NCBI RefSeq assembly: GCF_010211755.1
Contig: NZ_PDWR01000030.1
Location: 1-36,810 of the forward strand
Length of the DNA: 36,810 bases
Direction of reading: 5' to 3'
Source: Pseudoxanthomonas sangjuensis
Lineage (GTDB): Bacteria > Pseudomonadota > Gammaproteobacteria > Xanthomonadales > Xanthomonadaceae
The notes beneath the pieces are model-generated. The model was given only the letters and a program-made list of their open reading frames with translations, made no database searches and was not told the DNA's origin. The position numbers and the translations under genes were made by a program. Positions within the stretch are counted from its first letter, which is position 1. Every line of letters starts with the position of its first letter. Positions 1 to 8,299 of this stretch are shown piece after piece.

Positions 1-113
1 GGGTCGGGGCAGGGGCAAGTCGATCTGTCCGCGAAGGCGGGTAGCCCCGCGCCGGATACGGCCCGTCGTCGCCACACTGGCTAAACTGAGGGGTCGTCCA
101 CCCCGCCACGCCG

Positions 114-2147
<2,034 letters not shown>

Positions 2148-2150
2148 GCC

Positions 2151-3107
2151 TCAATCGCCGGCGCTGCGCGCCAGCCGCCGTGCGTGCTCGCGCAGCGCGT
2201 TGCGCAACGCCGCCGGCCGGCGGATTTCGAAATCGAACGGCAATCGCGCCAGTTCGCGCGCGAACCAGTCCAGGTGGTCGGTCTGCGCCGAGAGCAGGGT
2301 GCCGTCGCCGTCCGGTTCGAACACGCCGATGGCCTCGAACAGGAAGCGCCGCGCGGTGGCGAGGTCGGCGGCGAAGCGGACCTCGACCGGATGCGTCCGC
2401 GGCATCGTCGCGATCGAATGGCGCAGGTGGGCGAGGGCATCGAAGCCTTCCGGGCGGCCGAAGCTGGCCGGCAGCGGTTGCACGTCGAGGATGCGGTCGA
2501 GGCGGAACGAGCGCACGCCGCCGCGCAGGCGGCAATGGCCGACGACGTACCAGCGCCCGTTGCGCCAGGCCAGGCCGTAGGCGTCGAATTCGCGTTCGCT
2601 GTCCTCGCCCTGTGCGGAGCGGTAGCGCAGGCGCACGCGCTGGCGCGCCTGCGCGGCGGCGCTGAGCCCGCGCAGGGCATCGTTGTCGCCGCCGGACGCT
2701 GCGGCGTTGCGGGCCAGGTCCAGCGTCACGGTCTCGTCGATCGCGCGCGCGCGGCGGCGCAACGCGACCGGCATCACCCGTTCCAGCTTGGCCTGCGCGC
2801 TGACGGTGGCCGGCGCGGCCTCGGCCAGGCCCAGCTGGCGCGCGGCCAGCAGCCCCAGCGAAAGCGCCAGCGCCTCGTCGTCGGTGAACATCATCGGCGG
2901 CAGCTTGAAGCCGGTGGTCAGCGCGTAGCCGCCGTAGCGGCCGCGCTCGGCCACGACCGGGATGCCGATGTCCTCCAGCGCACCGATGTAGCGGCGCAGC
3001 GTGCGGACGTCGACGCCGACCTTTTCCGCCAGCGCGCTGCCCGGCAGGCGGCCATGCGCCTGCAGCAGTTCGAGCACGGCGAGGATGCGGGTGGCCGGGC
3101 GTTCCAT
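2151..3107 (-). CDS. YafY-type WYL-domain transcriptional regulator
   Basis: This 318-residue protein has an N-terminal winged helix-turn-helix of the HTH_11/DeoR type (about residues 1-60, with RTLRRYIGALEDIGIPV as the recognition part). A WYL effector-binding domain follows in the middle (WYVVGHCRLRGG near residue 185, with the conserved arginines of the SFRLDRI block), then a WCX-like C-terminal region. YafY-type proteins are DNA-binding regulators, usually repressors, and are often encoded next to the genes they control. Here the start codon is 89 nt from the start of a divergent NIPSNAP gene. A perfect 8-bp inverted repeat lies in the gap and is the obvious operator candidate. The ligand cannot be inferred from sequence. 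The gene converges on uvrB with only 3 nt between stop codons, so no separate terminator fits there. Confidence 0.9.
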   Translation of the reverse strand: MERPATRILAVLELLQAHGRLPGSALAEKVGVDVRTLRRYIGALEDIGIPVVAERGRYGGYALTTGFKLPPMMFTDDEALALSLGLLAARQLGLAEAAPATVSAQAKLERVMPVALRRRARAIDETVTLDLARNAAASGGDNDALRGLSAAAQARQRVRLRYRSAQGEDSEREFDAYGLAWRNGRWYVVGHCRLRGGVRSFRLDRILDVQPLPASFGRPEGFDALAHLRHSIATMPRTHPVEVRFAADLATARRFLFEAIGVFEPDGDGTLLSAQTDHLDWFARELARLPFDFEIRRPAALRNALREHARRLARSAGD

Positions 3108-3125
3108 GGCGTCGATTGTGGCGAC

Positions 3126-3152
3126 TAATCAGGGCGAAAACCGACCTGATTA
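3126..3152. promoter_or_regulatory. Candidate operator of the WYL regulator
   Basis: TAATCAGG (3126-3133) and CCTGATTA (3145-3152) form a perfect 8-bp inverted repeat with an 11-nt spacer, so the arms sit 19 bp (about two helical turns) apart. That suits a dimeric regulator. The repeat lies midway between the divergent start codons of the WYL regulator (3107) and the NIPSNAP gene (3197). The arms also hold weak -10-like hexamers for both directions (GATTAT rightward, GATTAG leftward), so binding could block both promoters. The repeat is seen directly; its role as operator is inferred. Confidence 0.6.
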
Positions 3153-3196
3153 TGCGCCAGCATCGTCCGCATTCCCCCTCCGCCGGAGCAATGCCG

Positions 3197-3940
3197 ATGC
3201 CGGACCCCGCCTCCACCGTGCTGGAACTGCGCCAGTACACCCTGCATCCGTTCAAGCGCGACGTGCTGGTCGACCTGTTCGAGCGCGAATTCGTCGAAAG
3301 CCAGGAAGCCGCGGGCATGCGCGTGCTCGGCACGTTCCGCGATCTCGACGCTCCGGACCGCTTCGTCTGGCTGCGCGGTTTCGCCGGCATGCCCGCGCGC
3401 GTGCAGGCGTTGCGCCGCTTCTATGGCGGCCCGGTCTGGCAGGCGCACCGTAGTACAGCCAATGCGACGATGATCGATTCCGACGACGTGCTGCTGCTCA
3501 GGCCCGCGTGGACGGGCAGCGGTTTCGGCACGGGCCGCCCGCTGCCGCCGCGCGATGCGGTCGCGGTTGCGCCCGGGCGGGTGGAAGCGCGCATCCACTA
3601 TCTCGACGCGCCGGCGACGCCGGCGCAGCTGCAGGCCTTCGATGCGGCACGGCCGGCACTGGAAGCCGCGGGCGCACGACTGCTGGCCGTGCTGGTCAGC
3701 GAGCCCGCGCCGAACGATTTCCCGCAGTTGCCGGTGCGCGATGGCGAATGGGTGCTGGCGTGGTTCGCGCAGTTCCGCGATGGCGAATCGCACGAGCGCG
3801 GCCGCGCGCTGCTCGCGGCGTCGCCGCAGTGGCGGGAGTTCGAGGATGGCTTGTCGCGCAATGCGCCGCGCCGGCCCGACGCGCTGCGGCTCGCGCCGAC
3901 CGCGCGCTCGCGCCTGCCGGATTTCGGAGGGGCGGCATGA
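3197..3940 (+). CDS. NIPSNAP family protein
   Basis: The protein begins with a beta-strand block typical of NIPSNAP proteins (ELRQYTLHPFKRDVLVDLFE at about residues 8-27). It continues with the FRDLDAPDRFVWLRGF strand and has a second, more divergent ferredoxin-like half toward the C-terminus. This fits a dimeric alpha/beta-barrel (ABM-like) fold. NIPSNAP proteins have no agreed bacterial reaction; they often sit beside regulators and oxidoreductases. The frame stays open to 3116. I chose the ATG at 3197 because GGAG at 3185-3188 is 8 nt away; it is only 2 nt from the in-frame ATG at 3191. The product is then 247 residues. Its stop overlaps the LysE-type gene start (ATGA), so the two are probably translationally coupled and under the divergent WYL regulator. 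Confidence 0.8.
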   Translation: MPDPASTVLELRQYTLHPFKRDVLVDLFEREFVESQEAAGMRVLGTFRDLDAPDRFVWLRGFAGMPARVQALRRFYGGPVWQAHRSTANATMIDSDDVLLLRPAWTGSGFGTGRPLPPRDAVAVAPGRVEARIHYLDAPATPAQLQAFDAARPALEAAGARLLAVLVSEPAPNDFPQLPVRDGEWVLAWFAQFRDGESHERGRALLAASPQWREFEDGLSRNAPRRPDALRLAPTARSRLPDFGGAA

Positions 3941-4572
3941 ACCATGCGGCGCACCTGTGGCTGTTCGCCGCGATGGCGTTCGGGGTCGTGCTGCTGCCCG
4001 GCCTGGACATGGCCTATGTGATGGCGAGCGCGCTGGTCGGCGGCCGGCGCAACGGGCTGGTCGCCACCGCGGGCGTGGTGGCCGGCGGCGCGGTGCACGT
4101 GCTGATGGGCGCGCTCGGGATCATAGCGGTGCTGCGGCTGTGGCCGGCCGCGTTCAACGGCATGTTGCTGGCCGGTGCCGCGTACATCGCATGGATCGGC
4201 GTGTCGCTGCTGCGCAGCCGCGCGAGCTTCGGCGAAGCGCCCCCGCGGGCCATGCGCAACGGCGCGGCGACGTTCTGGCGCGGCATGGCCACCTGCCTGC
4301 TCAATCCCAAGGCCTATCTGTTCATGCTGGCGGTGTTCCCGCAATTCCTGCGGCCCGGGTACGGGCCGCTGTGGGCGCAGGCGCTGGTGCTGTGGTCGAT
4401 CATCGCGATCGCCCAGGTCGCGGTTTACGGCGGCGTGGCGTTCGGTGGCGGCGGCCTGCGCCGCTGGCTGCAGGCGCGGCCCGGCGCGGACGCGCTGCTC
4501 GCGCGCGGCGTCGGCGCGTTGCTGCTCGGGATGGCGCTGCTGACCGCGGCGCAAGGCTGGAGCGGGCGATGA
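3937..4572 (+). CDS. LysE/RhtB-family amino-acid exporter
   Basis: This 211-residue inner-membrane protein has about six hydrophobic segments. The opening segment contains the LysE/RhtB signature (PGLDMAYVMASALVGGRRNG, near residues 24-43), and the family's conserved LLNPKAYLFML block lies near residues 121-131. Family members export amino acids such as lysine, threonine and homoserine, or their derivatives; the substrate here cannot be assigned. The start ATG overlaps the NIPSNAP stop as ATGA, and GGAGG at 3926-3930 lies 6 nt upstream. Export may therefore be coupled to whatever the NIPSNAP protein does. The tRNA-Val promoter begins about 40 nt after its stop. No terminator is visible between them, so read-through into the tRNA is possible. 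Confidence 0.88.
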   Translation: MNHAAHLWLFAAMAFGVVLLPGLDMAYVMASALVGGRRNGLVATAGVVAGGAVHVLMGALGIIAVLRLWPAAFNGMLLAGAAYIAWIGVSLLRSRASFGEAPPRAMRNGAATFWRGMATCLLNPKAYLFMLAVFPQFLRPGYGPLWAQALVLWSIIAIAQVAVYGGVAFGGGGLRRWLQARPGADALLARGVGALLLGMALLTAAQGWSGR

Positions 4573-4609
4573 CGGCGACGGCGACCGACGTCTCCGGGGC
4601 AGGGTCGGG

Positions 4610-4638
4610 TTGTTCGGCCAGCCGCCAGCGGGTAAGAT
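4610..4638 (+). promoter_or_regulatory. Promoter of tRNA-Val
   Basis: TTGTTC (4610-4615) and TAAGAT (4633-4638) are separated by 17 nt, a good sigma-70 match. Transcription would start near 4645, about 27 nt before the mature tRNA 5' end. Between them lies a GC-rich stretch (GCGGCCCCGC) that could act as a stringent-type discriminator. Confidence 0.6.
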
Positions 4639-4671
4639 ACGCGGCCCCGCAGCGGCTATCCGCGCGGCAAC

Positions 4672-4746
4672 GGGCGGTTAGCTCAGCGGTAGAGCACTAC
4701 CTTGACATGGTAGGGGTCACAGGTTCGAACCCTGTACCGCCCACCA
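4672..4746 (+). tRNA. tRNA-Val (anticodon GAC)
   Basis: A complete cloverleaf can be drawn. The acceptor stem is GGGCGGT paired with ACCGCCC. The D arm is GCTC..GAGC. The anticodon stem is CTACC/GGTAG with the loop TTGACAT, giving anticodon GAC, which reads GUC and GUU valine codons. The T arm is CAGG TTCGAAC CCTG. The CCA end is genomically encoded at 4744-4746. It stands alone, between the LysE-type gene and a bidirectional terminator. Confidence 0.97.
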
Positions 4747-4778
4747 ATCGAATCAACGGCCCGCGCCGTTTCGATTGG
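4744..4778 (+). other. Hairpin fused to the tRNA 3' end
   Basis: CCAATCGA (4744-4751) pairs with TCGATTGG (4771-4778), and AACGGC (4755-4760) pairs with GCCGTT (4765-4770) around a 4-nt loop. A 3-nt bulge on the 5' side separates the two stems. The base of the stem includes the encoded CCA. The structure has no U-run and could delay or mark 3' processing of the tRNA precursor; that role is inferred. Confidence 0.4.
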
Positions 4779-4808
4779 CCGGAATCCAGCCGGCACGACC
4801 AGAATCCG

Positions 4809-4836
4809 AAAACCGCCCCGCGGCCGGGGCGGTTTT
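4809..4836. terminator. Bidirectional intrinsic terminator
   Basis: AAAACCGCCCC (4809-4819) and GGGGCGGTTTT (4826-4836) form a perfect 11-bp stem around a 6-nt loop. T-runs lie on the 3' side in both directions. It can end the tRNA-Val transcript rightward and the LysR-family transcript (stop at 4857) leftward. Confidence 0.85.
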
Positions 4837-4856
4837 GCCGTGCCCGTTCCGGCGCC

Positions 4857-5858
4857 TCAGGACAGCGCTTCCTCCAGTTCGGGCCGGTCCGCCCCGTCGG
4901 CTTCCTCGCCCTCGCCGTGCAGGTAGCGGCCCGACAGCGGGCAGCGCGCCTGCATGAAGTCGATTTCCAGGTTGACCCGCTCGACCAGGAAGTCGATGAA
5001 CGCGCGCACCTTCGGCGACTGGCTGCGCCCGCGCGGGAACACCGCGTTGAACACGTAGTCCCCGCCCGACCAGCCGGGCAGCACGCGCTGCACCAGGCCG
5101 TGTTCGACCATCTGCTTGACCATCACGTCGGCGCCGATGACCAGCCCTTCGCCGCACAGCAGCGCGCCCTTCAGCGCGGCCGGGTCGTTGGCGACCAGGA
5201 TCGGGTTGATCGCGAACTCGCGCGGGCCGTTGCCGTCGTCGAGCGTCCACTGGTAGCTGTTGCCGCGGCGGTGCTTGGGCATCGCCAGGGTGCGGTGGTA
5301 CTGCAGCTCGTCCGGATGCAGCGGTTCGCCGTGGCGCGCGAGATAGGCGCTGCCGGCGAACACCTGCGTGCGCAGCGTGCCCAGCCTGCGCGCGACCAGG
5401 TTCGAATCGGGCAGGTCGCCGAGGCGCAGCGCGACGTCGATCTCGCCGCCGATCAGGTCCAGCGGTTCGTTGCTGAGGATCATCTCCACCCGCACTTCGG
5501 GGTTGCGCGCGTGGAACTCGCCCAGCAGCGGCGCGATCTTGTCGATGCCGATCGAATACGGCGCGGTGAAGCGCAGCCAGCCGCGCGGCCCGCTCTGCAA
5601 CTGGCCGACCGCGCTCTCGGCCTCGGCCAGCGCGCTCGAGATGCGCTGGGTGTGCTCGTAGTACACGGTGCCGGCTTCGGTCAGGCCCAGCTTGCGCGTG
5701 GTCCGGTGCAGCAACTGCGCGCCAAGGCGCGATTCCAGCTCCTGCACCTTGCGGCTGACCGTGGTCTTGGGCAGGCGCAGCGACTTGGCTGCACCGATGA
5801 AACTGCCGTGCTCGACCACCTTGGCGAAGATCAGGGTGTCGTTGAGGTCGTGGCTCAT
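4857..5858 (-). CDS. LysR-family transcriptional regulator (CrgA-like)
   Basis: This 333-residue protein has an N-terminal LysR winged helix (about residues 4-62, with SFIGAAKSLRLPKTTVSRKVQELE as the helix-turn-helix) and a type 2 periplasmic-binding-protein-like effector domain (about 90-295). The sequence style (LTEAGTVYYEHTQRI, GWLRFTAPYSIGI) matches the CrgA/DsdC-like branch. The C-terminal 30 residues are acidic and longer than usual. The gene is divergent from a MexEF-OprN-like operon, the same arrangement as MexT, the LysR activator of mexEF-oprN in Pseudomonas aeruginosa. I infer that it controls this operon. AGGAG lies 5 nt before the start. The gene ends at the shared terminator 4809-4836. 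Confidence 0.92.
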   Translation of the reverse strand: MSHDLNDTLIFAKVVEHGSFIGAAKSLRLPKTTVSRKVQELESRLGAQLLHRTTRKLGLTEAGTVYYEHTQRISSALAEAESAVGQLQSGPRGWLRFTAPYSIGIDKIAPLLGEFHARNPEVRVEMILSNEPLDLIGGEIDVALRLGDLPDSNLVARRLGTLRTQVFAGSAYLARHGEPLHPDELQYHRTLAMPKHRRGNSYQWTLDDGNGPREFAINPILVANDPAALKGALLCGEGLVIGADVMVKQMVEHGLVQRVLPGWSGGDYVFNAVFPRGRSQSPKVRAFIDFLVERVNLEIDFMQARCPLSGRYLHGEGEEADGADRPELEEALS

Positions 5859-6197
5859 GGAAAGCTCCTAGGGGGAGAGGGATTGGCCCGCCATCGGGAC
5901 GATTATTCCCTCGAATCCAGACTAATCAAGTACCGATTCCGGGCTTATGGTGTCGGCCAATCCTTGCAGGAAAGGCCATGCCGCCATGAACCCGTTTCGT
6001 CCCGCACACATCGAGGAATCGCCAGAATCCGCCGAGTACGCCGTCTTTTCGGCGATGCATGCGCTGGTCGAGCGACTGTCGACCGCGGCACCGGTAGTCG
6101 GGGCGAGGCGTCATGCATCGGGGGATGGCGGCAAGCATACGGCAATGCCTTCCGCATGGCGCAATGGGATTGTCCCGAATGCGGGAGTAAAAATTCC
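5859..6197. other. LysR-efflux operon intergenic control region
   Basis: This 339-nt gap separates the divergent LysR and efflux-operon genes. It is less GC-rich than its surroundings. The left third holds the LysR promoter and short inverted repeats. The right part holds a possible 71-codon leader ORF (5986-6201). I see no clear -35/-10 pair for the rightward operon; TTATGG at 5945-5950 is a weak -10 candidate. Confidence 0.5.
5902..5929 (-). promoter_or_regulatory. Candidate promoter of the LysR gene
   Basis: Read on the minus strand, TTGATT (5924-5929) and AATAAT (5902-5907) are spaced by 16 nt. This is a plausible sigma-70 promoter that would start about 37 nt before the LysR start codon. 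A short GATTA/TAATC inverted pair (5901-5905 and 5923-5927) overlaps both hexamers and could be part of a LysR autoregulatory site. Confidence 0.4.
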
Positions 6198-6201
6198 ATG
6201 A
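5986..6201 (+). CDS. Possible small leader ORF before the efflux operon
   Basis: This is a 71-codon ORF of unknown family. An AGGAAAGG purine tract ends 10 nt before its ATG. Its TGA overlaps the start codon of the following SDR gene as ATGA, the same coupling used at other junctions in this operon. The N-terminal half (to about residue 38) is predicted to be helical and acidic. The C-terminal half has poor codon bias and looks non-coding. It could be a real coupled leader peptide, the remnant of a longer gene, or chance. I do not recognise any domain. Confidence 0.3.
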   Translation: MNPFRPAHIEESPESAEYAVFSAMHALVERLSTAAPVVGARRHASGDGGKHTAMPSAWRNGIVPNAGVKIP

Positions 6202-6986
6202 GCGGGATATTGAACCCCGCAGTACTGGTATTGGGCGCCAGCGGCACGGTCGGCAGCGGCGTGGTCGGCGCATTGCTCGAGGCCGGCAGCCCGGTGCTCG
6301 GCGTGGCGCGCGATCCGGACCGGCTGGCACGGCTGGCGCAGCGTTTCGCCGACGAACCGGGACTCGAACTGCTGCAGGGTTCGGTCGCCGACGATGAGGA
6401 AGCCGCGCGACTGGCCACGCGCCTGCGCCTGCGTGGCCGGCCGTTGCGCGCCATCGTCGCCAGCCTGGCCGGGCCGGTCGAGCGCGGTTCGCTGATCGAG
6501 CGGCCGACCGGCGACCTGCGGCGGCAACTCGAGACGGACCTGCTGCCGCACCTGGCCGCGGCGCGCTACCTGTTGCCGTTGCTGGCCGAGTCCGCGGGGC
6601 AGGCCGAAGCGCAGCCGGCGCACTACATCCTGGTCGGCGCCACCGGCGCCCAGTGCGGCTGGGCCGGTTACGGCCACGCTTCGATCGCGGTTTCCGCGCT
6701 GCAGATGCTGGCCAAGGTGCTGCACGAGGAAGCCGCGCCGCTGGGTGTGCGCGTGCAGATGCTGTCGCTGGACCATCCGGTCGCGGATCCGGGCATCGCC
6801 GGCCGCGACTGCGCGCGCTGGCCCAGCGCACTGTCGGTCGGGCGCCGCGCGGTGGCGATGCTGCTGCGCGACGACCGCCCGGTGAAGGCGGTGGTGCGTT
6901 TTTCCGAACCGTGGACGCCGCCGCCCACGCGCACGTTGTTCCCCGCGCCTTCCATTCCTCCCTCCCCCTCCGAGGTATCGCCATGA
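6198..6986 (+). CDS. Atypical SDR-like protein, first gene of the efflux operon
   Basis: The 262-residue Rossmann-fold protein has a short-chain-dehydrogenase nucleotide-binding loop (GASGTVGSG, about residues 12-20) and an ASLAG block where NNAG is usual. The active-site region reads YGHAS, so the Tyr of YxxxK is present but the Lys is replaced by Ser. The usual catalytic serine segment is LVGATGA. It probably binds NAD(P) but may not be a normal oxidoreductase. The start at 6198 has GGGAG 10 nt upstream. The frame extends to an ATG at 6156, which would add a CPEC-containing segment that I regard as fortuitous. Its stop overlaps the adaptor start (ATGA), so it belongs to the efflux operon. 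Confidence 0.75.
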   Translation: MSGILNPAVLVLGASGTVGSGVVGALLEAGSPVLGVARDPDRLARLAQRFADEPGLELLQGSVADDEEAARLATRLRLRGRPLRAIVASLAGPVERGSLIERPTGDLRRQLETDLLPHLAAARYLLPLLAESAGQAEAQPAHYILVGATGAQCGWAGYGHASIAVSALQMLAKVLHEEAAPLGVRVQMLSLDHPVADPGIAGRDCARWPSALSVGRRAVAMLLRDDRPVKAVVRFSEPWTPPPTRTLFPAPSIPPSPSEVSP

Positions 6987-8185
6987 ACTTTGCATCGATC
7001 CATTCCCCGCGCGGTTCGCGAACGACCCGCGCCGCGCTCGCCGGCGCGATGCTGGCGCTTTCCGTCGCCGTGCTGTCCGCGTGCAGCGGCCAGGCCAACG
7101 AGGCGGCGCAGGCGCCGCCACCGGAAGTCGGCGTCGCGCCGGTGCTGGTCAGGAACGTCAGCCAGTGGGACGAATACAGCGGCCGCATCGAGGCGGTCGA
7201 AAGCGTCGACCTGCGCCCGCGCGTGTCCGGCTACATCGAACGCGTCAACTTCCGCGAAGGCCAGGAAGTGAAGAAGGGCGACGTGCTGTTCACCATCGAC
7301 TCGCGCAGCTACCGCGCCGCACTGGCGCAGGCGCAGGCGCAACTGGCGCGCGCGCGCAGCCAGGCCCAGCAGGGCCGCAGCGAGGCCGAGCGCGCGCGCA
7401 AGCTGTCGGAACTGCAGGCGATCGCCACCGAGACCTACGAACAGCGGCGTTCCGCCGCCGCGGTGGCGCAGGCCGAGCTGCAGGCCGCGCAGGCCGCGGT
7501 GACGGCGGCGCGGCTGAACCTGGAATGGACCCAGGTGCGCGCGCCGATCGACGGCCGCGCCGGACGCGCGCTGGTCACCGCCGGCAACCTGGTCAGCGCC
7601 GGCGACGCGGCCAGCGTGCTGACCACGCTGGTGTCGCTGGACCAGGTCTACGTGTACTTCGACGCCGACGAAACCAGTTTCCTGCGCTATGCGAAGCTGG
7701 CCCGCGACGGCCGGCGCCCGAGCGAGCGCGACGGCAAGCTGCCGGTCAGCGTGACCCTGGCCGACGGCAGCAACGTCGCCTATCCGGGCACGGTCGACTT
7801 CCTCGACAACCGCGTCGACAGCGACACCGGCACCATCCGCGTGCGCGCGCGGCTCGACAACCGCGAGCGCGTGTTCACCCCCGGCCTGTACGCGCGGGTA
7901 CGCGTGCTCGGCAGCGGCGAGTTCAAGGCTGCGCTGGTCGACGACAAGGCGGTGTTGACCGACCAGGACCGCAAGTACGTCTACGTGGTCGACAAGGAAA
8001 ACAAGGCGCAGCGCCGCGACGTGCGGCTGGGCCGCGTCGCCGAAGGCCTGCGCATCGTCGAGCAGGGCCTGGCGGCCGGCGACCGCGTGATCGTCGATGG
8101 CGTGCAGAAGGTGTTCTTCCCCGGCATGCCGGTCACCGCGAAGGCGGTCGCGATGGATGCCGCGCGCAGCGTGGCGATGAAGTAA
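6983..8185 (+). CDS. MexE-like RND efflux periplasmic adaptor lipoprotein
   Basis: This 400-residue membrane-fusion protein bridges an RND pump and an outer-membrane channel. A lipoprotein signal ends in LSAC, with the lipidated cysteine at about residue 34. It is followed by the first beta-barrel strand, a lipoyl half-motif (VDLRPRVSGYIERVNFREGQEVKKGD), a coiled-coil hairpin (about 110-180, Ala/Gln-rich heptads), the second lipoyl half (APIDGRAGRALVTAGN) and beta-barrel and membrane-proximal domains. The segment YVYFDADETSFLRY and the FLDNRVD block match the MexE subfamily. The start codon overlaps the upstream stop as ATGA. The 114-nt gap before the pump gene contains two tandem hairpins that may tune relative expression. 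Confidence 0.93.
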   Translation: MNFASIHSPRGSRTTRAALAGAMLALSVAVLSACSGQANEAAQAPPPEVGVAPVLVRNVSQWDEYSGRIEAVESVDLRPRVSGYIERVNFREGQEVKKGDVLFTIDSRSYRAALAQAQAQLARARSQAQQGRSEAERARKLSELQAIATETYEQRRSAAAVAQAELQAAQAAVTAARLNLEWTQVRAPIDGRAGRALVTAGNLVSAGDAASVLTTLVSLDQVYVYFDADETSFLRYAKLARDGRRPSERDGKLPVSVTLADGSNVAYPGTVDFLDNRVDSDTGTIRVRARLDNRERVFTPGLYARVRVLGSGEFKAALVDDKAVLTDQDRKYVYVVDKENKAQRRDVRLGRVAEGLRIVEQGLAAGDRVIVDGVQKVFFPGMPVTAKAVAMDAARSVAMK

Positions 8186-8299
8186 GGCGAATGCGTCCCC
8201 CGCGCGTTGCGCGGGAGGACGGGCAATCCGCGATGCGTCCCCGGCCCGCGCGCGAGCGCGGGAACGGTCCCCCGTTTTCTTCTTGCAGGAAATCCACCC
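8186..8299 (+). repeat. Tandem hairpin repeat between adaptor and pump genes
   Basis: ATGCGTCCCC occurs at 8191-8200 and again at 8233-8242, a 42-nt period. Each copy is followed by a strong stem: CCCGCGC/GCGCGGG at 8199-8205 and 8209-8215, and the same arms at 8245-8251 and 8256-8262. A third small stem, AACGG (8263-8267) with CCGTT (8272-8276), runs into TTCTTCTT, giving a terminator-like end. The pump ribosome-binding site AGGA (8287-8290) follows. Confidence 0.6.

Noticed and set aside
1-113. LexA/SOS box before uvrB
   Set aside because: No palindromic SOS-type sequence is visible in the 113 bases available; the full promoter may lie outside the window.
6156-6986. Alternative SDR start adding MAQWDCPECGSKNS
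   Set aside because: The extension looks like half a zinc knuckle (one CPxC pair only) with no partner cysteines, and the ATG at 6198 has a better ribosome-binding site and ATGA coupling.
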